From Halorubrum amylolyticum (GTDB lineage Archaea; Halobacteriota; Halobacteria; Halobacteriales; Haloferacaceae), in assembly GCF_004114995.1 (NCBI RefSeq), contig NZ_SDJP01000005.1, forward strand, positions 1 to 64,000: a DNA stretch of 64,000 nt, given 5' to 3'. This document shows, one piece after another, positions 36,214-45,403 of the stretch; the first letter of the stretch is position 1; each line of letters starts with the position of its first letter. The position numbers and the translations under genes were made by a program. The notes beneath the pieces are model-generated. The model was not told where the DNA came from. It saw nothing but the letters and a program-made list of their open reading frames with translations, and made no database searches.

Positions 36214-38397
36214 ATGCAATATCCGCTACAAGCGAGCGAACCGATTACACGGCCGACCATGTGGCAGATCGGGCACGTGGGCGAGGTCATTTTCTACTTC
36301 CTTGCCGCGGTGACCGTGCTCGTCTTCCTCTATGGTGTTTACGAGCGGTTCGCCGAATATGCAAAGAGTGGTGAAGACTGGTTTGACCGCCTTGACGACA
36401 TTGGACACCGGATCGCCAGTAGTTCGAAAGTCGTTCTCTCCAACGAGAAACAGTTCGACCGGGATTTCGTTGGGGGGCTCATGCACACGTTCATTCTGTG
36501 GGGTTTCCTCACTCTCCTCATCGGAACGACTATCCTCGCCATCGATATGGACATCTACCAGACGATAACTGGCTTGATGGGCGAGGAGAAGTCGTTCTTC
36601 GTCGGAGATTTCTACCTCTCATACTCGCTCATCCTCGATGCAATGGGGCTGCTCTTCGTGGTTGGTATCGGTATTGCGATTTATCGACGTTACGTCGTGA
36701 AGACATCTCGGCTTGAGGGGCCGAACACTGGCCTCGAGGATGACCTCTTCATCTGGTCTCTCTTCTTACTGGGTGTCGGCGGCTATCTGACAGAGGGAAT
36801 CCGAATTCTAGGTCAGAACTTTCCCTCGTTTGAGACGGTCAGCTTCGTCGGATGGTTCGTTGCTGATGTGCTGCAGTTAGCTGGAGTTGACCCCGCGATG
36901 GCCCGTTCAATGTATCCGTTTGCGTGGTGGTCACACGCGCTGATTGCGTTCGTGTTCATCGGGGCGATTCCGTACTCCAAACCGCTGCACATGTTGACTT
37001 CGTACGCGAGTGTTATTACTCGAGACGAGAAGGCCGGAAAGCGGCTCCCATCTATTCCAGCAGACATGGAAGCGACCATAGGTGCTCCAAATATGGATGC
37101 GTTCTCCTGGCGGGAGAAACTCGAGCAAGACGCCTGTACCAACTGTGGGCGATGTACCGATGCGTGTCCTGCTCATGCATCTGGTCGTGATCTCAGCCCG
37201 CGTGACGTAATTCTTGATCTCAAAGCTTACCGGGAGCAGGAAGACGGTGAAGAAAAAGCAATCATCGGAGATGGGGACTCGGTCATCCAACGAGAGGCCA
37301 TGGAGTCGTGTATGTCGTGTATGGCGTGCATGGATACCTGCCCAGTCGAGATCGAGCATCTGAAGACCTTCACCAAGCTCAATCGGCAGCTGACGGACGA
37401 AGGAGAAATCCAGCCCGCACTGCAAGATGTATTCCAGAACGTCATGCAGAAAGGCAACACCTTCGGTAACTCGCAGAACAACCGGGCTGGCTGGACTGAC
37501 GACCTTGAATTCGACGTTACAGACGTGCGCGAAGAGGAAGTAGAGTACCTCTGGTACGTTGGCGACTATCCGAGCTACGACGAACGGAACAAAGCGGTCG
37601 CGCGCTCTCTGGCGACGCTGTTCGAAGAAGCCGGTATCAAGTATGGCATCCTGTTCGAAGATGAGGTCTATGACGGGAACGACATCCGTCGTGTCGGTGA
37701 AGAACTGATGTTTATCGAGCAGGCGGCAACCCTCATCGAGAGCTTCGAGGACTGTGAATTCGACAAAATCGTGTGTACAGATCCGCACTCGATGAATACG
37801 TTCAAAAACGAATATCCTGAACTCGACTTCGAAGAGTGGGATGACGATCCGATGATGGATTTCGACATCGAGGGCAATCAGTGGTCACCCGAAGCTGAAG
37901 TCCAACACTGGACACAGGCTGTCGAAGAACTCGTGAGTGACGGCCGACTCGGACTCTCTGGGAACGAACTCGATTATACCGTCACGTACCACGACCCGTG
38001 TCATCTCGGTCGATACAACGACGAGTACGAAGCGCCTCGTGATCTCATCCGGGCAACTGGATGTGACCTTCACGAAATGCCGCGCAACCGCGCTGACTCC
38101 TACTGCTGTGGCGGTGGCGGTGGCGGGCTGTGGATAGAGCACGAACAGGATGAGAAACCAAGCGAAGAACGAATCCGGGAAGCACTCGAAGATACCGATG
38201 CCGGTCAACAAGTAGAGAAATTTGTTGTTGCCTGTCCGATGTGCATGACGATGTACGAGGATGGACGCAAGACTGGTGACTACGAAGACGATATCGAAAT
38301 CGTCGACATCGCCGAACTGCTAATCGAGGCGGTAGAGACCTCGCCCACTACTGCCTCGTCCCAGACGAGCGTTGATCCAACCCTAGCAGACGACTAA
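36214..38397 (+). CDS. Membrane-bound FeS oxidoreductase, ETF:quinone type (EtfD/EMO-like)
   Basis: A 727-residue protein with an N-terminal membrane domain of five or six segments (about 21-43, 90-112, 137-158, 179-200, 211-224, 234-256), like a cytochrome-b/NarI unit. Next come two 4Fe-4S motifs, C308/C311/C314/C318 (CTNCGRCTDACP) and C366/C369/C372/C376 (CMSCMACMDTCP). The C-terminus has a HdrB-like CCG domain (YHDPCHLGRY and C631-C632 followed by six glycines). Proteins of this build re-oxidise ETF and reduce the quinone pool. It is the natural electron outlet for EtfBA and the acyl-CoA dehydrogenase in this window. Confidence 0.88.
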   Translation: MQYPLQASEPITRPTMWQIGHVGEVIFYFLAAVTVLVFLYGVYERFAEYAKSGEDWFDRLDDIGHRIASSSKVVLSNEKQFDRDFVGGLMHTFILWGFLTLLIGTTILAIDMDIYQTITGLMGEEKSFFVGDFYLSYSLILDAMGLLFVVGIGIAIYRRYVVKTSRLEGPNTGLEDDLFIWSLFLLGVGGYLTEGIRILGQNFPSFETVSFVGWFVADVLQLAGVDPAMARSMYPFAWWSHALIAFVFIGAIPYSKPLHMLTSYASVITRDEKAGKRLPSIPADMEATIGAPNMDAFSWREKLEQDACTNCGRCTDACPAHASGRDLSPRDVILDLKAYREQEDGEEKAIIGDGDSVIQREAMESCMSCMACMDTCPVEIEHLKTFTKLNRQLTDEGEIQPALQDVFQNVMQKGNTFGNSQNNRAGWTDDLEFDVTDVREEEVEYLWYVGDYPSYDERNKAVARSLATLFEEAGIKYGILFEDEVYDGNDIRRVGEELMFIEQAATLIESFEDCEFDKIVCTDPHSMNTFKNEYPELDFEEWDDDPMMDFDIEGNQWSPEAEVQHWTQAVEELVSDGRLGLSGNELDYTVTYHDPCHLGRYNDEYEAPRDLIRATGCDLHEMPRNRADSYCCGGGGGGLWIEHEQDEKPSEERIREALEDTDAGQQVEKFVVACPMCMTMYEDGRKTGDYEDDIEIVDIAELLIEAVETSPTTASSQTSVDPTLADD

Positions 38398-38519
38398 GTG
38401 TCGTGAGCTATATCCTTATAGCCCGTTGCACGGATTCGAAATTAGCTCAGTAGTATCATAATCCAGTAATGACCGTCAGGAATGGTAACTTTCACTAGAG
38501 TAGGAGTCGGATCAAGGGT

Positions 38520-38717
38520 ATGTCCAAAACCCGATCCGACACGAGTGAGAACACTACCACCTCGCATAAGATTGCTGTTCGTGAGTACCTTCGAACGCAT
38601 GGTGAGGCAGCTTCTAAGGAGGCTCTCCACGCCGGCACTGACGTGCCGGCGTGGTATATCGATCAAATCGCTGCCAAAGACGTTACTTCCCGAACGAGTC
38701 GAGAGAGTGCTGCCTGA
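38520..38717 (+). CDS. Small hypothetical protein
   Basis: A 65-residue frame starting MSKTRSDTSENTTTSHKIAV. Its middle (REYLRTHGEAASKEALHAGT) could be the first part of a winged helix, but the frame ends soon after. It may be a real small protein or the N-terminal stub of a broken regulator. Nothing else convincing was found in 38398-38857. Confidence 0.3.
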   Translation: MSKTRSDTSENTTTSHKIAVREYLRTHGEAASKEALHAGTDVPAWYIDQIAAKDVTSRTSRESAA

Positions 38718-38857
38718 ACGCCTCGAAACATCACTTTCTGTATGATTTGGCGGTCAATCTTGGCTGCTACCGCGGCGTAGATCAAGGCAGTTCCAGTCCA
38801 CTGCTTCAAACAGACAATCTCACCCGGATTTCGACGGTCTCTGCCGACAGCTGTCGC

Positions 38858-39592
38858 TTACCGCCCAACGAATAGGCCGTGGGCTGACCCCGGCCTGCCT
38901 GCGGCCGCTGTCTGTGACGCCGGCACACCAACCCCGTTCGCTTTGATCTTCCACCGCCGGCGTAACTCCTCTTCCAGCTCATGCCGAATCCAGTCACAGA
39001 ACGTCTTGAACGTGAACTCATCGGGCAGGTCGCGCCCGCCCCGCCGCGGGCGGGCGACGACCGCCCATCTCAGTACGAGCCACAGGTTCTCCAGCAGTGC
39101 CGCGACGAGCATGATCGCAAATCGCACGACGGGATCACGCGTCGTCGTGATCCCGCGTGCTTGCCGCAGTAAGCGATAGGTCGTTTCGATGCCTGAGCGC
39201 TTTCTGTAGAGGCGTTCGACCTGCTTCGCTGATTGATCAGTTACGCCGCAGGCGACGTAGCCACGGACGACCTCGCCGTGCTTGCCTCGGTCACCGTTCT
39301 GGTAGGAGACAGCGACAGCGAGCGGGAAGCGCAGTTCCCGCTCGCAGTCCTTGTACATGCGATAGGTCGTCATGTACGACTCGTGGGTGTCGAGTTTGTC
39401 CTTCATCCGCTCGCCTTTCTTTGGGACGTGGACGACCGTTGCGGCGATATCACGAGCACAGCGGATGACGCGCTCGTTGTAGAAGCCGCTGTCGGCAAGC
39501 AGAAGGTCGATCTCAAAAGGATAGTTCTCGACGCGGGCGAGCACGCGCTCGACCGCGTCGGCCTCATCTTCGTCACTGCGGACATAGGTCAT
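38858..39592 (-). pseudogene. ISH transposase, N-terminally truncated
   Basis: The 244-residue frame reads IDLLLADSGFYNERVIRCAR (catalytic Asp), YVACGVTDQSAKQVERLYRK, RSGIETTYRLLRQARGITTT (Y-2-R-3-E-type block) and a C-terminal helical tail. The N-terminal part with the first catalytic Asp is missing. At the breakpoint the DNA switches to a fragment of another ISH element at 39597. Confidence 0.75.
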
Positions 39593-39596
39593 CGCC

Positions 39597-39736
39597 AGCG
39601 AACAGCGCTATCGTCTCGGTCTCCACGACATGGAAGAACGAGTCTACCGAAGGGTCATCCTGCAGGGTCGCTGAACTCATCCACCTCAGCATTCACCCTG
39701 CTCTTTGGTGTGCTACTCGTTCTATGACATCGCTGA
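39597..39736 (-). mobile_element. 140-bp left-end fragment of the 32321-type ISH element
   Basis: Read on the minus strand, it follows 32324-32465 closely: GTGATGTCATAGAAC-like end, the untranslated leader, then the ATG and the first codons MSSATLQDDPSVDSFF of the transposase. The copy stops where the truncated transposase at 38858-39592 begins. Confidence 0.75.
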
Positions 39737-41171
39737 GAATCCCGCTATCTGAACAAACCACGTGTATCGGCTTAGATTTTCCGAGTGGGCTGGTACCAAT
39801 CTCTCTTCTGTAGCGAAAATCAACAGCAAGCAGTCAGACTAGCCGTCTCCGCGTCCGCCGTGCGGGGGCATCTTCATACGACACACCAGTCGCTCACCGT
39901 GCGCTGGCCCGCCCAAAGAGAGACGCGTAGCGTCTCTCAGGCGCTCACCTCCGGTGGGACGTACGGTTCGTTCTTCCTGAGCATGTTGAACAACACCACT
40001 AACAGCTTCCGCGCTGTTGCCACGATCGCTACCTTGTGCGGCTTGTTTCGCTTGTTCCGTAACCGCCAGTAGAACTGGCTCAAGTACGGATCCTTGGCGT
40101 TGTGTACGGCGGTGTTCGCACACTGGACCGGGATCCACCGCAAGTAGCCGTTACCTTCCTTGCTGATCTGGCCCTCTCTCCGTGAGTCGCCAGACTCGCT
40201 GATTACCGGGTCTAACCCGGCGTAACTCACCACTTCAGCTGCGCGGTCAAACCGCTCTACTTCACCGATCTCGCCGTGGATCATCAAGCCGGAAAACGCT
40301 GCTATGCCAGGTGCAGACATCAACGTATCCAGCTCCTCTACCTCAGCCGCTACCTCTTCGATCCGCCGCTGCATCCGCTTGATCTTCACCGTGAACTCGT
40401 CAATTGCTTCCAGCCACTGCTCCAACAACAACTCCGACGCGTCGTCGAGCGTGAGTTCGCGCAGGAACTCACGCCCTTGATCGCTCCACAACGACCCATC
40501 GTAGGTGACGCCGTTTTGATCCAGCAACGAGTTGGTCTCGTTTTTGAAATCTGAGCGTTTGTCAACCAGCTTCTTGCGACCGCGCCAGCGCGCGGTAGCG
40601 CCGGTATTCTTCTGGTGGAACGTAACTCTCCGGCACTTCGCCCAACCGCAGGTACCGATCGAGGTTCTTCGCGTCCTTGCGGTCATTCTTCTGCTTCTGA
40701 TCTTCGAGCCAATCCGTCTTGGCCGGATTGGCGAGAGTCATGTCCAACTCTTCGTCGAGTCTGTCGTAGATGGTGAAGTAGTTACTTCCCACTTCGAGTG
40801 CAGCGCTACTACCAGCGTACTTCTGTGCGATCTCGTCGAGGTCCGCCTTGGCGACTCGGACCTCTTCGGTCACTTCGACTTCGTCGTCAAGGACAGCGAC
40901 CTGAGCCTGCCGTTTGTGGACATCGATGCCCAAGTAGTGATCAGTGGTTGCGGTCATGGTGTCCTCTGGAGTCCTGAATGCGTGAAGCGGAACGACATCG
41001 CTCCAGGCTTGCGGTCACGGCCGACCAAGGCCGGCCGGGCCGCGATCCCAATTCTCCTGTTCCTTCGCATCCGAGGTCCGTCACCCCCCCGTACTCGGAG
41101 GTGCATGTCATAGATCGACCTTCGGGACTCCATGACGTGCTTCACACTCCAGGGGTTTCAGCGGGATTCTC
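39735..41171. mobile_element. IS110-type element
   Basis: GAGAATCCCGCT at 39735-39746 is inversely repeated as AGCGGGATTCTC at 41160-41171, bracketing an IS110 transposase gene and about 200 bases of non-coding DNA on each side. IS110 elements usually have short or no inverted repeats, so these limits are tentative. The 40958-41160 stretch upstream of the gene is where IS110 elements encode their guide (bridge) RNA. Confidence 0.55.
39937..40957 (-). pseudogene. IS110-type (DEDD) transposase with one frameshift
   Basis: The first frame gives YLGIDVHKRQAQVAVLDDEV (RuvC-like first Asp), AALEVGSNYFTIYDRLDEE and TDWLEDQKQKNDRKDAKNLD, ending RYRALARSQEAG. The next frame continues GRKKLVDKRSDFKNETNSLL, LDTLMSAPGIAAFSGLMIHG and SYAGLDPVISESGDSRREGQ. 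One base is missing in the GGTCGC context near 40585. The C-terminal transposase-20 domain is complete. Without the shift the protein would be about 330 residues. Confidence 0.85.
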
Positions 41172-41257
41172 ATGGAGTTACCCTCCAGGCTGGCAAAACT
41201 CACCCGTTTAGTGAGGCATTCGAATAGGTCAGTGACCAGAGCGCGGAATCCTACGCG

Positions 41258-41361
41258 ATCTCAACAATCATCGGTGATACTTCCCACCTCAGGCTCTTCC
41301 AGACCGGCTCGATTGGGTCGAGATCAGGCGACCCCTCTGGAAGAAATACGAGATCAAATTT
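41258..41361 (-). pseudogene. Fragment of an IS630-type transposase
   Basis: The minus strand reads FDLVFLPEGSPDLDPIEPVW, then KSLRWEVSPMIVE. This is the last catalytic block of IS630 transposases and matches IFLPVGSPHLNPIEPVWKSL at 34120-35226. Only about 35 codons survive, just downstream of the IclR gene. Confidence 0.75.
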
Positions 41362-41384
41362 CCACTACTCAGCTGCTGGGTGTA

Positions 41385-42122
41385 TTAATACTTTAGACTA
41401 ATTTCGATAACATTCGCCGTCTCCAAAACCATGTCCGATATTTTTTTAGTGGCTTTCGATTCATTCATTCGGCCAACTGGCCCGTAGACGCTGATTGCGC
41501 CAATAACGTCATCTTCGACCACGATCGGCTTGCCAACGCCATGCATCCCTTCGAACAGTTCCTCTCGGTCGAGTGCATATCCTTGTTCCCGGATCGCATC
41601 TAGCTCGTCAAAAAGTTCACTTCGCTCAGTAATTGTGTTCGGAGTTCGGGCCGGTAATTCGTAGTGTTCAATGATCTCTTCCGTTCGATCTGGAGAAATG
41701 TTCGCCAGGATGGCTTTTCCCGGAGCGGTAGTGTGTAGGCGTGAGACGTCACCATCGTGGATGTCAACCTGCACTGCTTCTTCCCCGGTGGCCGTATATA
41801 AAACCACCCCGTGATTGTTTTCCTCAATCATCAAACTCGCGTGTTCACCAGTGGTGGCTGCCAGGTTCTGGAGTTCCGGTTTGGCCACCTTATAGATCTC
41901 TAACTGACTCCGCATACGTGTCCCGATTGATAGAAATCGCGATCCAACACGGTACCTCCCGTTTTCGTTGACGACGCAGCCGATCTCCTCGAGCCCTTGC
42001 AGATAGTCGTGAACGGTACTTGTTGGTTTATCAACCTCGTCAGCTAACTCCGCGACCCCCGCTTTCTCCAATTCGAGTATTGTTTCAACGATGTCGAACG
42101 CCGTTTTTATTGTCTTTGACAT
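41385..42122 (-). CDS. IclR-family transcriptional regulator
   Basis: A 245-residue regulator with an N-terminal winged helix (FDIVETILELEKAGVAELAD, then KPTSTVHDYLQGLEEIGCVV) and a C-terminal IclR effector-binding domain (GEHASLMIEENNHGVVLYTA, LHTTAPGKAILANI, GYALDREELFEGMHGVGKPI). IclR proteins usually control catabolic genes and bind an aromatic or organic acid. It is the only such regulator in the window, so the CoA-thioester island is a plausible target. Three TCCG-N7-CGGA motifs lie in its upstream region. Confidence 0.92.
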   Translation of the reverse strand: MSKTIKTAFDIVETILELEKAGVAELADEVDKPTSTVHDYLQGLEEIGCVVNENGRYRVGSRFLSIGTRMRSQLEIYKVAKPELQNLAATTGEHASLMIEENNHGVVLYTATGEEAVQVDIHDGDVSRLHTTAPGKAILANISPDRTEEIIEHYELPARTPNTITERSELFDELDAIREQGYALDREELFEGMHGVGKPIVVEDDVIGAISVYGPVGRMNESKATKKISDMVLETANVIEISLKY

Positions 42123-42157
42123 GTGGTTGCGTACTTCAACCTCGACCTACTTAATTA

Positions 42158-42435
42158 TCCGGATTATTCGGACGTACTTGCGTTCATCACCCAGCATCCC
42201 CGATATATCCACAACTCCGATTTCCCAGGTATACCGTTGCAATCTGGGTGAATACAACGCTGACCACCGAAACAAGGCCACATAGTGTATCCGTGTATTT
42301 CGGAATACTGAACCCTGCTAGAGCACACACATGGTCCTCAAAACAACCGGACAACGGACGATGTCTGCCGAAACGGCATGAGTACCGTGTTTGGTGCACG
42401 GCACCATATGACTAACCTTATCCGGTATATTCGGA
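42158..42435. promoter_or_regulatory. Three candidate IclR operators, TCCG-N7-CGGA
   Basis: TCCGGATTATTCGGA is at 42158-42172, TCCGTGTATTTCGGA at 42290-42304 and TCCGGTATATTCGGA at 42421-42435. All three are 15-bp imperfect palindromes, spaced 132 and 131 bases apart. The first lies 36 bases upstream of the IclR start. IclR-family operators are typically palindromes of this size. The rest of 42123-42707 shows no gene. Confidence 0.55.
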
Positions 42436-42707
42436 CGTTGAATGCTGTCTGTTTACGGGGAGCTCGGGCACCACCCTTCGATAGTCTAGCGGCATGGATT
42501 GCCATCGGCGCACGTAGTGCGCCTGGCACCCGTTTTGCTCACTCCACGATCGCCCGTCACTGACGCCACTTGGATCCATTACCTTTACCAAGAGTACGGA
42601 TGGAAAGACAGACGTATACCTGCCTGGAACGAACGCAAACCACCAACCGAGTATCAGCCCATGAGAGGACGCCACTCGAACCACGGCGCACGGAGGAACC
42701 GGACCGT

Positions 42708-43367
42708 ATGACCCACGACGAAGAGACCCCTACCTGTTCGTGTAAAGTCGGACGGAACGTCGAACAGTATGATCTCGATGACCTCAACACCGAATTGCGA
42801 GCCCGGCGCGTGGAAGCGGGGGCGAGTCTCCGCGACCTCGCAGACTACGTTAACCAGCGCGTCCTGGCCGCTGCCCTCACTGCCGCCGACGTAGATGTCA
42901 CCGACGCCCTCTACGGCGCCGTCAGTGACGAAGACGCCCTCACAACACTCTATGAGGCACTCGCCAGTGACGACACGCCTGCCGAACGGACAGCGCGAGT
43001 CCGAACCCGCCTTGCCCAGCGTGGCGTGGACATAGAGGCCGTCGAAGCCGACTGGGTCACCCACCCGACAGTCCGCACCCATCTGCGTGAGTGTCTGGAT
43101 ATGGAGACCCAGCGGACCGCCACGATTACCGACGACGACGCACGTGATACGATCGAGTGGGCCCGCACGCAATGTGCGAACATCGTCGACCAGACGGTCA
43201 CCCGACTCCGGAACGCGAACGTACTGGAAACTGGCCCACTCGACGTCACGGTGACGATCCAGCTAACGTGTACCGATTGTGGGACCACCTATCGGCTACA
43301 TCAACTGCTCTCCCGCCGTGAGTGTGCGTGCACGGCCGCTGACCAGTCTGACGGACCGACCGACTAA
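42708..43367 (+). CDS. rdfA: Rod-determining factor RdfA
   Basis: A 219-residue protein starting MTHDEETPTCSCKVGRNVEQ. The N-terminal C-x-C-KVGR-x3-YDLDDLN motif, the SLRDLADYVNQRVLAAAL helix and the C-terminal zinc ribbon (CTDCGTTYRLHQLLSRRECA) match the haloarchaeal RdfA family, linked to rod-cell formation. RdfA genes commonly sit beside an SMC-related gene, as here. The upstream extension of the frame to 42570 looks like chance. Confidence 0.8.
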   Translation: MTHDEETPTCSCKVGRNVEQYDLDDLNTELRARRVEAGASLRDLADYVNQRVLAAALTAADVDVTDALYGAVSDEDALTTLYEALASDDTPAERTARVRTRLAQRGVDIEAVEADWVTHPTVRTHLRECLDMETQRTATITDDDARDTIEWARTQCANIVDQTVTRLRNANVLETGPLDVTVTIQLTCTDCGTTYRLHQLLSRRECACTAADQSDGPTD

Positions 43368-43430
43368 GCACCCGTCGAGGTGGATGTACCACACAGCATA
43401 CGGTGCAGCACCTGCAGGGGAAAGCGAGAG

Positions 43431-43438
43431 CATTATCA
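43431..43438 (+). promoter_or_regulatory. TATA box of the SMC-related gene
   Basis: CATTATCA lies 25-32 bases before the ATG at 43463. It supports that start over the upstream in-frame codon at 43403 and indicates transcription separate from rdfA. Confidence 0.45.
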
Positions 43439-43462
43439 GTGATGCACTCGACTATCCCTACA

Positions 43463-45403
43463 ATGCCACAACAGTCCGACCCCACGACTGATACGGATCC
43501 CCGTCACGCCACGCTCTCCGTTACCAACCTCGGCGGCATTGACACCGCAACCGTCGAGTTTTCGCTCGGCGTCACGCTCCTCACTGGTCGCAACGCGACC
43601 AATCGCACCTCGCTGTTACGGGCCCTCAACGGAGCCCTCGGTGGCACGGCCCCCACCCTGAAAAGCGACGCTGACGAGGGGCACGTCACGCTGACACTCG
43701 GCGACGACGAGTTTACCCGCACCGTTACACGGACAGGGATCGAGCGTGACGGCACACCCTACACGGACGCCGAAACGCTGGTCGATTCCTTTGTCACCCT
43801 GCTCGAAGACAACCCAGCGCGGCGCGCCGTCGAACGGGGTGACGACCTCCACGACGTCATCATGCGCCCAGTCGATACCGAGGCGATCGAACGACGGATT
43901 CGGGACCTGCGCGAGGAAAAACAGGAGCTCGAAGCCGAACGAGACCGCGTCGAACAGCGTCGTGACACGCTTCCCCAGCTCGAAGAACGCCGCCACACCC
44001 TCCAAGAAGAGATCGCTTCTATCGACGAGGAACTCGATACCCTGCGCGACGAGGTGGCGGCCGTCGAAGCGGACGCCGAGGCAGCCGAAGACGCCGAGGC
44101 CCTCGTCGACGACCTCGATGCCCGGCGTCAAGAATTGCAGCGCACCGAAGACGACATCGAATTGGTCGAATCCGAACTTGACGCACTACGAGACGATCTC
44201 GAAACGGCCCACGCCGATCGAGACGCGGTCCCTGATGAGACGCATGATGATCGGACGGACATCGAGACCGAAGTGGAATCTCTCCGCGAGCAAAAGCGCC
44301 ACCTCGAGACGACCATCAGCAGTCTCCGAACCATCGTCGAATTCAACGACGACCTCCTCGCCAAGAACGGCCACGACCTTCCGGGGATCGACCCTGACGA
44401 TGAGGCCGTGACGGCGGCGCTTGCCCCGGACGAGACCCAGAATGTGGTCTGCTGGACGTGTGGAAGTCGCGTCGAACAAGGCGCCATCGCGGACCGACTC
44501 GACGACTTACGGGCCGTCATCGAGGACAAACAAGCCGAGCGAGCCGACCTCACCGAGCGCATCGAGGCACTCGAGGACGACCGCCACACACTAGAGCAAC
44601 AGCAGCGCCGCCGAGAGGAACTCGACCGGAAGATCGAGCGAACGGAAGAGAAAATCGACCAGCGCGAGCAGCGACTCGACGACCTCGAATCCAAAGCCGC
44701 CGAACTCCGCGAGGAGATCCGCGACCTGGAAGCCGAGGTAGCCGAAACCGAAGCCCTCCGAGAGAGCGACCTGCTCGAGACGTACGAACAGCTGAGCGAA
44801 CTGCAGTACGAGCGCGGCCAACGCACACAAGAACACGAGGAGGTCGCCGACGAGATCGCCGAGATCGAAGCCCTCCCAACCCCCAGCGACCTCGAGGCCC
44901 AACTCGACGAGCTATCGACGGAGCTCGAGCGTGAGCGGACGCGTATCGCCGATCTGGAAGCGGAGGCGGTCGAGCAGTTCAACGACCATATGGACGAGAT
45001 CCTGGACGTGCTCGGCTTCGAGAACCTGGCTCGCGTCTGGATCGAGCGAAAAACCGACGACGGCGGCCGAGGGCCGCCAGAGACGGTGTTCGACCTCAAC
45101 GTGGTACGCGAAGCCGAGACGGGAACCGTCTACGAGGATGTCATCGCACACCTGAGCGAAAGCGAGCGCGAGGTCGTCGGCCTGGTGGTGGCCCTCGCTG
45201 GCTACCTCGCCCACGACGCCTACGAGGCGGTCCCGTTCATGCTGCTGGACTCCCTCGAGGCGATCGACTCGAATCGGATTGCCGCACTCATAGACTACTT
45301 CGCCGACTACGCGCCCCATCTCGTGGTCGCACTCCTCCCCGAGGACGCCGAGGGACTGTCCGCCGACTACGAACGGCTCACGGCCGACGCACTCACCGCC
45401 TAA
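43463..45403 (+). CDS. Archaea-specific SMC-related protein
   Basis: A 646-residue SMC/Rad50-like ATPase starting MPQQSDPTTDTDPRHATLSV. The N-terminal nucleotide-binding lobe has T-G-R-N-A-T-N-R-T-S at 41-50 where a Walker A lysine would be expected. Two long coiled-coil arms follow (about 140-310 and 340-540). Between them is a zinc-hook C329-W-T-C332. The C-terminal lobe has AHLSESEREVVGLVVALAG (signature-like) and FMLLDSLEAIDSNRIAALID (Walker B/D-loop-like). It probably acts in DNA or chromosome organisation. It is paired with rdfA. A fragment of a relative lies at 63293-63510. Confidence 0.85.
   Translation: MPQQSDPTTDTDPRHATLSVTNLGGIDTATVEFSLGVTLLTGRNATNRTSLLRALNGALGGTAPTLKSDADEGHVTLTLGDDEFTRTVTRTGIERDGTPYTDAETLVDSFVTLLEDNPARRAVERGDDLHDVIMRPVDTEAIERRIRDLREEKQELEAERDRVEQRRDTLPQLEERRHTLQEEIASIDEELDTLRDEVAAVEADAEAAEDAEALVDDLDARRQELQRTEDDIELVESELDALRDDLETAHADRDAVPDETHDDRTDIETEVESLREQKRHLETTISSLRTIVEFNDDLLAKNGHDLPGIDPDDEAVTAALAPDETQNVVCWTCGSRVEQGAIADRLDDLRAVIEDKQAERADLTERIEALEDDRHTLEQQQRRREELDRKIERTEEKIDQREQRLDDLESKAAELREEIRDLEAEVAETEALRESDLLETYEQLSELQYERGQRTQEHEEVADEIAEIEALPTPSDLEAQLDELSTELERERTRIADLEAEAVEQFNDHMDEILDVLGFENLARVWIERKTDDGGRGPPETVFDLNVVREAETGTVYEDVIAHLSESEREVVGLVVALAGYLAHDAYEAVPFMLLDSLEAIDSNRIAALIDYFADYAPHLVVALLPEDAEGLSADYERLTADALTA

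Noticed and set aside
44128..45099. 323-codon Ser/Arg-rich frame antisense to the SMC-related gene
   Set aside because: Mirror of the acidic coiled-coil codons; composition is far from haloarchaeal protein.
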